Source of the DNA: Fischerella muscicola PCC 7414
GTDB taxonomy: Bacteria > Cyanobacteriota > Cyanobacteriia > Cyanobacteriales > Nostocaceae
Assembly (NCBI RefSeq): GCF_000317205.1
Contig: NZ_AJLK01000165.1
Location: 1 to 37,770 of the forward strand
Reading direction: 5' to 3'
Length of the DNA stretch: 37,770 nt
Each line of letters starts with the position of its first letter. Position 1 is the first letter of the stretch. Positions 33,540 to 37,770 of this stretch are shown in pieces. The position numbers were made by a program, and so were the translations under genes. Under the pieces are notes generated by a model. The model saw nothing but the letters and a program-made list of their open reading frames with translations, was not told where the DNA came from and searched no databases.

Positions 33540-33720
33540 TGATAGTTTTGTCACTCGCCTAACTTCTCCTACCTCCTGCCTTCTTTGATAGGTAAAAATC
33601 CCCGCCCTTCTGCCTTCTGCGGGGCCCCCACAAATTCGCTCTCCGAATCGCGAATTTGTGGGGAACCCCTTCTGCCCTCTGCCTCCTGCCTTCTTTTATG
33701 ACTTAATGACTAATTTCTCC
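33540..33720. repeat. CTGCCTTCTGCC low-complexity with a 14-bp palindrome
   Basis: Around CTGCCTTCTGCGGGG and CTGCCCTCTGCCTCCTGCC lies the inverted repeat CCCCACAAATTCGC (33626-33639) with GCGAATTTGTGGGG (33650-33663). The palindrome splits the pyrimidine-rich tandem region in two, like an insertion into it. It is directly upstream of efp. Confidence 0.75.
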
Positions 33721-33770
33721 CTTTGAGGGGTACAATAAATGCCGATTGTCTTCCAAACTTTGAAAGCTTC

Positions 33771-34328
33771 ATGATCTCCAGTAACGACTTTCGACCTGGT
33801 GTCTCAATTGTTTTAGATGGATCTGTATGGCGGGTAGTGGAATTCCTCCACGTTAAGCCCGGAAAAGGTTCCGCTTTTGTGCGAACAAAATTAAAAAATG
33901 TCCAGAGTGGAAGTGTGGTAGAAAGGACGTTCCGCGCCGGGGAAACTGTACCACAAGCGACTCTGGAAAAAAGCACGATGCAGCATACCTATAAAGACGG
34001 CGATGAATACGTCTTTATGGATATGGAAACCTATGAAGAAGGTAGATTAAGTGCAGCCCAAATTGGCGATCGCGTTAAATATCTCAAAGAAGGTATGGAA
34101 GCTAACGTCGTCCGTTGGGGTGAACAAGTACTAGAAGTTGAACTACCTAACTCCGTAGTATTAGAAGTGGTACAAACTGATCCTGGTGTCAAAGGCGACA
34201 CAGCTACTGGTGGCAGTAAACCTGCGACGCTAGAAACTGGTGCAGTTGTGATGGTTCCTCTATTTATTAGTCAAGGAGAACGCATCCGCATTGACACCCG
34301 TAATGACACATATCTTGGCAGGGAGTAA
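33771..34328 (+). CDS. efp: Translation elongation factor P
   Basis: A 185-residue protein, the normal length from ATG 33771 ([20 protein letters not shown]); the frame is open upstream but that extension is not part of the family. The three beta-barrel domains are complete. The loop PGKGSAF holds K32, the residue that in other species is modified to help the ribosome through polyproline stretches. The modification enzyme here is unknown. The ending [20 protein letters not shown] is standard. accB follows on the same strand 294 bases downstream, an order often seen in cyanobacteria. Confidence 0.96.
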   Translation: MISSNDFRPGVSIVLDGSVWRVVEFLHVKPGKGSAFVRTKLKNVQSGSVVERTFRAGETVPQATLEKSTMQHTYKDGDEYVFMDMETYEEGRLSAAQIGDRVKYLKEGMEANVVRWGEQVLEVELPNSVVLEVVQTDPGVKGDTATGGSKPATLETGAVVMVPLFISQGERIRIDTRNDTYLGRE

Positions 34329-34344
34329 ATTATAGCTCAGCAAA

Positions 34345-34385
34345 GATGGAAATCTATATTTCTATCCCTCGCGGGGATTTCCATC
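34345..34385 (+). terminator. Hairpin after efp
   Basis: GATGGAAAT (34345-34353) pairs with ATTTCCATC (34377-34385); a small inner stem CCCTCGCGGGG caps it. It starts 16 bases after the efp stop. It lacks a clean T-tract. Confidence 0.6.
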
Positions 34386-34521
34386 CCTGCCTCGCTTAAT
34401 ATTTATCTTTACCAAAAAGTCTATCTACCACTACACTCGTCATCAACTGCGTACACCAAAACGCACGAAAAAGGTAATTGGTAATGGGTAATTGGTAATA
34501 AAAAATAATATTTATGAAATT

Positions 34522-34593
34522 TCTGCCCTCTGCCCTCTGCCCTCTGCCCTCTGCCCTCTGCCCTCTGCCCTCTGCCCTCTGCCCTCTGCCCTT
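34522..34593. repeat. TGCCCTC heptanucleotide array
   Basis: Ten consecutive heptamers of TGCCCTC (the last ends TT) sit 30 bases before the accB start. This is a classic cyanobacterial short tandem repeat. Copy number is likely to vary between strains. Confidence 0.9.
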
Positions 34594-34622
34594 ATTAACG
34601 CATTATTGAGGTAATTAAAGCT

Positions 34623-35174
34623 GTGCCATTGGACTTTAATGAAATTCGTCAATTGTTAGAAACTATTGCCAAAACAGACATTGTAGAAGTAGCGCTCAAA
34701 AGCAACGATTTTGAAATCACAATACGTAAAGCTGGTACCGCCACTCCTGGAGTGTTACCAGCAACCGTAGCGACTCCAAGCGTTGCTACTAGCCCCGGAT
34801 TACCGCTTGTGAGTGCAATGCCATCAGTAGCATCTACTCCGACAACAGATGCAACTGCAAGCCGTACAGTTGATACTCCTACCAGTACAGGGGTACAATC
34901 ATCAGCGACTCCCTCACCCCTTGAGCAAAAAAAATTTACAGATGTTACTTCCCCAATGGTGGGAACATTTTATCGTGCCTCTGCACCGGGTGAGGCGCCA
35001 TTTGTAGAAGTGGGCGATCGCATCCGTAGCGGTCAAACTGTGTGTATTATTGAAGCCATGAAGCTCATGAATGAAATTGAAGCGGAAGTATCCGGGCAAG
35101 TGGTCGAAATTCTGGTTCAAAATGGTGAACCTGTAGAATATGGTCAGCCTTTGATGCGAATTAATCCAGATTAA
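34623..35174 (+). CDS. accB: Biotin carboxyl carrier protein of acetyl-CoA carboxylase
   Basis: A 183-residue protein starting at GTG 34623 (MPLDFNEIRQLLETIAKTDI). The N-terminal helical part is followed by a long Ala/Pro/Thr/Val/Ser linker (about 38-103) and the C-terminal biotinyl domain (105-183). The biotin-accepting lysine is K147 in EAMKLMNEI. It carries the carboxyl group between biotin carboxylase and carboxyltransferase in the first step of fatty acid synthesis. The linker is naturally low-complexity and need not be a repeat insertion. Confidence 0.95.
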   Translation: MPLDFNEIRQLLETIAKTDIVEVALKSNDFEITIRKAGTATPGVLPATVATPSVATSPGLPLVSAMPSVASTPTTDATASRTVDTPTSTGVQSSATPSPLEQKKFTDVTSPMVGTFYRASAPGEAPFVEVGDRIRSGQTVCIIEAMKLMNEIEAEVSGQVVEILVQNGEPVEYGQPLMRINPD

Positions 35175-35243
35175 GTATTAATCTATATAACTAATGTCTA
35201 AAGTTGTAAAATTTCTCAGTTCAGTTCTTCCGGGACAATCCTG

Positions 35244-35588
35244 ATGAAACAAACGTTGCCTGTACCGCCAGAAGTTGTGCAACAAGTAGCTGAATACTTC
35301 AGCCTGTTGAGTGAACCAATGCGCCTGCGATTGTTGCATTTATTGCGGGATGAAGAAAAATGCGTACAAGAGTTGGTAGAGGCAACCCAAACGTCACAAG
35401 CAAATGTGTCAAAGCACCTCAAGGTAATGTGGCAAGCGGGAATTCTTAGCCGTCGTAGCGAAGGAACTTGTGCCTACTACCGGGTGGAAGATGATATGAT
35501 TTTTGAATTGTGTAACCGAGTTTGCGATCGCCTTGCCAGCAGGTTAGAACAACAAGCCCGGAGTTTTCGTGTTTTGAATACTAAGTAA
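35244..35588 (+). CDS. ArsR/SmtB-type transcriptional regulator
   Basis: A 114-residue winged helix-turn-helix protein: LLSEPMRLRLLHLLRDEEKC, then the recognition helix TSQANVSKHLKVMWQAGILS and the wing RRSEGTCAYYRVED. It has cysteines at 40, 76, 90 and 94. The classical metal site CxC of alpha-3 (ELCVCDL type) is absent: the corresponding text is EEKCVQELVEA with a single Cys. It may sense a metal, sulfide or redox state through the scattered cysteines, or none. No metal efflux gene is adjacent, so the target is unknown. It lies 69 bases after accB on the same strand. Confidence 0.88.
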   Translation: MKQTLPVPPEVVQQVAEYFSLLSEPMRLRLLHLLRDEEKCVQELVEATQTSQANVSKHLKVMWQAGILSRRSEGTCAYYRVEDDMIFELCNRVCDRLASRLEQQARSFRVLNTK

Positions 35589-35605
35589 TGGTCAAGAGTC
35601 AATTG

Positions 35606-35726
35606 TCCATTGTCAAGAGTCCATTAGTCAAAGAGTACAGAGAATTTCAAATTGACCATTGACCATTGACCATTGACTATTGACCATTGACTATTGACCA
35701 TTGACCATTGACTATTGACCATTGAC
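35606..35726. repeat. ATTGACC heptanucleotide array
   Basis: Repeats of ATTGACC and variants ATTGACT and GAGTCCATT fill the space between the convergent regulator and GerMN genes and run up to the stop codon of the latter. A typical short tandem repeat region. Confidence 0.9.
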
Positions 35727-36334
35727 TAAAGTTGAAAATTTTCCTTAAAGTTTTGACGTGTCAGTGGCTGTTCCAACTCCAAACCTTCACCACCCAATAC
35801 ATCTAGTTGCTTGCCGTCTACCTCAATGTATACTTTGGCGTTTGGATTTAAACTAGTGGCAGTGTAAACAATTTGACCAATACGACCTTGCATAGAAGTG
35901 CTGCCGCCGCCACTGGTAAATTCTCCAGATAAATTGACACGGACAGTATCGCCTTGAACATCTACACCCAGCACTTTTGTTCCCTGAGGAATTGTACTTG
36001 AACCACTACTTCCTTGTGTTGGTCCTTCTAATAAACGTTGGAATGCTGCTGTTAAAAATTGGTTGGGTTGGTTACGATTTGCTTGCACTTGAACTGATTG
36101 AGGAACCAATTTAAAATTTGTGCCAGTGTCTTGCAACCAATAAATTTGGGTAGTTTGCTCATTTCCTACCTGGGGTGGATTCCCTGGTACAAGGCGTTCT
36201 GATGGTGTAGGATTGGTGTCCTGATTAGAATTCCAAGTTAACCAGCCTACCCCCCCTCCTACCAATACAACTGCTGCTGAAATAGCTGCTATTACACCAG
36301 AAGAAACCCGTTTAGATCCTTGTTGTTGACTCAT
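35726..36334 (-). CDS. GerMN-domain membrane-anchored protein
   Basis: A 202-residue protein from ATG 36334 (MSQQQGSKR); a TTG two codons upstream opens the frame, but GGAAGG suits the ATG. A membrane helix spans about residues 13-33 (GVIAAISAAVVLVGGGVGWL). After a Pro/Asn/Thr-rich linker comes a GerMN domain (about 60-195) with IYWLQDTGTNFKLVPQ, PNQFLTAAFQRLLEGPTQG, LGVDVQGDTVRVNLSGEF and QIVYTATSLNPNAKVYI. The domain was first seen in the spore germination protein GerM and binds at the cell envelope. The protein probably faces the periplasm. It is transcribed with the DUF2993 gene 66 bases upstream. Confidence 0.85.
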   Translation of the reverse strand: MSQQQGSKRVSSGVIAAISAAVVLVGGGVGWLTWNSNQDTNPTPSERLVPGNPPQVGNEQTTQIYWLQDTGTNFKLVPQSVQVQANRNQPNQFLTAAFQRLLEGPTQGSSGSSTIPQGTKVLGVDVQGDTVRVNLSGEFTSGGGSTSMQGRIGQIVYTATSLNPNAKVYIEVDGKQLDVLGGEGLELEQPLTRQNFKENFQL

Positions 36335-36402
36335 ATGCAAAACCTTCCTTAAGCCCTTGATGCTATCTATATGAAGAGAAGTTTGGTTAACGACGAGACT
36401 TA

Positions 36403-37203
36403 CTAACGACGAGTTTCCAAAAACTTAGAAGATGGTTCTAACCTTACAAATGCTGCCATTTCTAATTTCCCTGGTTGCATTTTCCATTTTAGAATTCGCA
36501 TTTGTAGTCCGTCACCTTCCAAATTACGTAAATCTAATTGTTGATTTATGTTACTAATAATCATACTGAGAAATTCAGCTGGAAACTCTTGTCCATCTAA
36601 TGATACTTTTGGATCAACTAGTTGAAATTGTCTGCCACCAACTATATTTAACCCAGAATTGATTTTAATTAAAAGGGGTATTACCTCCTGCTCGTTTTGT
36701 AACTCTACCTGGAAACTAAAGCGATTATTGGGTAAAAATTCTACCTTAGGGTTAGCTAAATTAGAGGCTTCGGTAAACTCAAGAGCAGAAAAATTTCCTT
36801 TATTCAATTCTTGCAACCGCTTCAGAAATTGTGGTGATTGTAAAAGTTTATTGATATCTTGCTCTGTTACGACTAAGCGTACTCCAGCCTGTAAAGGTTG
36901 TTTTAATTTGGGTAAGTTTTGCCTCAAACTTCTTGGATCAAATTCTATTTGATCGGTCTCCAATTCTAAAACAGCAATGCGGAAATCTTGTTGTTTTAAT
37001 TGCAAAGAACGCCCTGCAATTAACACTCTTTCCACCTTACCTTGGAGTAATTGATAACTAGGAGCATTATCTACTCTTACTTGTAGTTGTTCCACTGTTG
37101 AAAACTGTGAACGGATGGTATTTTCAGCAGTCTGATCAATCACCACTCCTACAGGAGCAACTACACCCAATAGGCTAGATATAAGGATTGCGAGAAGTTC
37201 CAT
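36403..37203 (-). CDS. DUF2993 (LmeA-like phospholipid-binding) protein
   Basis: A 266-residue protein. I start at ATG 37203 (MELLAILISSLLGVVAPVGV). The frame continues 106 codons further upstream through tandem repeats, but those residues (PHHPISPSPHHP and the like) are plainly repeat-coded. After a hydrophobic N-terminal segment, likely a signal or anchor, the DUF2993 fold has DQTAENTIRSQFSTVEQLQV, RVLIAGRSLQLKQQ, VTEQDINKLLQSPQFLKRL and FLSMIISNINQQLDLRNLEG. The family relates to mycobacterial LmeA, which handles mannosylated phosphatidylinositols in the periplasm; a lipid-binding or transport role is inferred. It is directly upstream of the GerMN gene. Confidence 0.85.
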   Translation of the reverse strand: MELLAILISSLLGVVAPVGVVIDQTAENTIRSQFSTVEQLQVRVDNAPSYQLLQGKVERVLIAGRSLQLKQQDFRIAVLELETDQIEFDPRSLRQNLPKLKQPLQAGVRLVVTEQDINKLLQSPQFLKRLQELNKGNFSALEFTEASNLANPKVEFLPNNRFSFQVELQNEQEVIPLLIKINSGLNIVGGRQFQLVDPKVSLDGQEFPAEFLSMIISNINQQLDLRNLEGDGLQMRILKWKMQPGKLEMAAFVRLEPSSKFLETRR

Positions 37204-37400
37204 TTTATTTTGAAGGGAATTGGGGGAGGTGGGGATTAGGGACAATGGGGGGCTAGGGGTCCCCACTTTGTGGGGTTGGGGGGCAATGGGGAGGTGGGGA
37301 GATGGGGAGATGGGGTGATGGGGTGATGGGGTGATGGGGTGATGGGGAGATGGGGAGATGGGGTGATGGGGAGATGGGGAGATGGGGTGATGGGGTGGTG
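37204..37400. repeat. GGGGAGATGGGGTGATG array with an inner hairpin
   Basis: More than a dozen units of GGGGAGAT or GGGGTGAT lie from about 37289 to 37400. The left part (37204-37288) is GGGGAGGTGGGGATTAGGG-like and has CCCCACTTTGTGGGG as a hairpin. The same sequence type is found inside hpnB and nnr. It sits between the DUF2993 start and the next array, so the DUF2993 promoter would have to lie in or beyond it. Confidence 0.85.
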
Positions 37401-37409
37401 GGGAGCAAA

Positions 37410-37691
37410 AATTTAAGTTTTGAGTTCTGAGGTTGAATGTTTTAGTTTCAAACCTCGGTTTTTTGGTTTTGAAGCTGAATGTTTTAGTTTCAAACCTCAA
37501 GTTTCTGGTTTTGAGGCTCAAGGTTCAAGCTTGAAACCTGAAGTTTTTGATTTTAAAGCTGAATGTTCTAGTTCAAGATCTCAAGTTTTTGGTTTGAAAG
37601 CTCAACGTTTTAGTTTGAAACCTCAAGTTTCTAGTTATAAGGCTGAAAGTTCTAGTTCAAAACCGCAACTTTTCAACCTACTATTTTCTTG
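37410..37691. repeat. 42-base tandem array (two 21-base halves)
   Basis: About six to seven copies of a 42-base unit, each made of GAATGTTTTAGTTTCAAACC-T and CAAGTTTCTGGTTTTGAGGC-T halves. The period is a multiple of 3, so it is open on both strands, giving SFKPQVSGFEA on one strand and FETKTFSFKTK on the other. No ribosome site or coding signature supports a gene. Confidence 0.8.
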
Positions 37692-37699
37692 AATGTCTA

Positions 37700-37770
37700 A
37701 TACCAATTCATAATAATGTTTGCGACAGATAACCCCACCCGCCTAATGGCACCCTCCCCTTAGCAAGGGG
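37700..37770. mobile_element. Possible left end of a MITE-like element, cut by the window edge
   Basis: ATACCAATTCATAATAATG at 37700 begins like the terminus of the element at 6440. It runs into CCCTCCCCTTAGCAAGGGG, also a common dispersed motif in cyanobacteria. The right end is outside the window. Confidence 0.4.

Noticed and set aside
37204-37521. N-terminal extension of the DUF2993 protein by 106 residues
   Set aside because: The extension is coded wholly by tandem repeats; the signal-like start at 37203 fits the family.
37420-37692. A 90-codon open frame over the 42-base array
   Set aside because: It is open on both strands only because the period is a multiple of three; there is no ribosome site and no protein-like composition.

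Overview
The window looks like chromosomal DNA of a filamentous, probably heterocyst-forming cyanobacterium (Nostoc/Calothrix/Tolypothrix type). The evidence is the frequent HIP1 octamers (GCGATCGC), heptanucleotide short tandem repeats between genes, an AgrE-type arginine dihydrolase/proline-forming enzyme, adjacent efp and accB, hopanoid-type genes, a KirBac-like channel, and many small cyanobacterial conserved proteins. No rRNA, tRNA or CRISPR array was seen.

Layout. (a) 1-6.3 kb is an envelope or hopanoid block: a family 2 glycosyltransferase, a B12-binding radical SAM enzyme that looks like the hopanoid C-2 methylase HpnP, a divergent single-polypeptide ABC exporter of the cyclic-peptide type, and an HpnB-like glycosyltransferase. 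(b) 6.4-8.3 kb holds a small secreted Cys-containing protein, its decayed tandem copy, three MITE-like elements and a 21-bp-phased array. (c) 8.3-13.9 kb is a two-gene module: a TPS-domain filamentous haemagglutinin-like exoprotein followed by a TPR-CHAT (caspase-fold) protein that also carries an export signal. (d) 14.1-16.3 kb is AgrE. (e) 16.4-22.1 kb carries short genes in alternating orientation (CutA, a ManC-like cupin, a VOC protein, DUF4385, a TM2 protein with a winged-helix-like tail, DUF2996, several unknowns), with strong hairpins between convergent pairs. (f) 22.2-26.4 kb has a four-helix-bundle pseudogene, a MoaD/ThiS-like protein beside threonine synthase, a large interspersed repeat, a frameshifted small gene, a cloverleaf-like element and an AT-rich methyltransferase. 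(g) 27-31.2 kb has a phosphoribulokinase/uridine kinase paralogue without the usual P-loop cysteine, radC, and the NAD(P)HX repair enzyme nnr. (h) 31.3-32.2 kb is decayed DNA: a 21-bp array, a MITE-like element, a pentapeptide-repeat stub joined to a TnpB remnant. (i) 32.2-37.2 kb has a KirBac-like channel, a 30-residue membrane peptide, efp, accB, an ArsR-type regulator, a GerMN-domain protein and a DUF2993 protein. The window ends in more tandem arrays.

The most unusual property is how active the repeat families are. Intergenic families (GTAGAGACGCG palindromes, GGGGAGATGG- and CAACCAACAAC-type tandem repeats) also appear inside hpnB, the TPR-CHAT gene and nnr without breaking the reading frames, so they have become peptide insertions. 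The best candidates for undescribed biology are the exported haemagglutinin/TPR-CHAT pair, the ABC exporter set among hopanoid genes, the MoaD-like carrier beside a threonine-synthase fold, and the cloverleaf element at 25.6 kb. All functions are read from sequence recognition alone; no database search was run.
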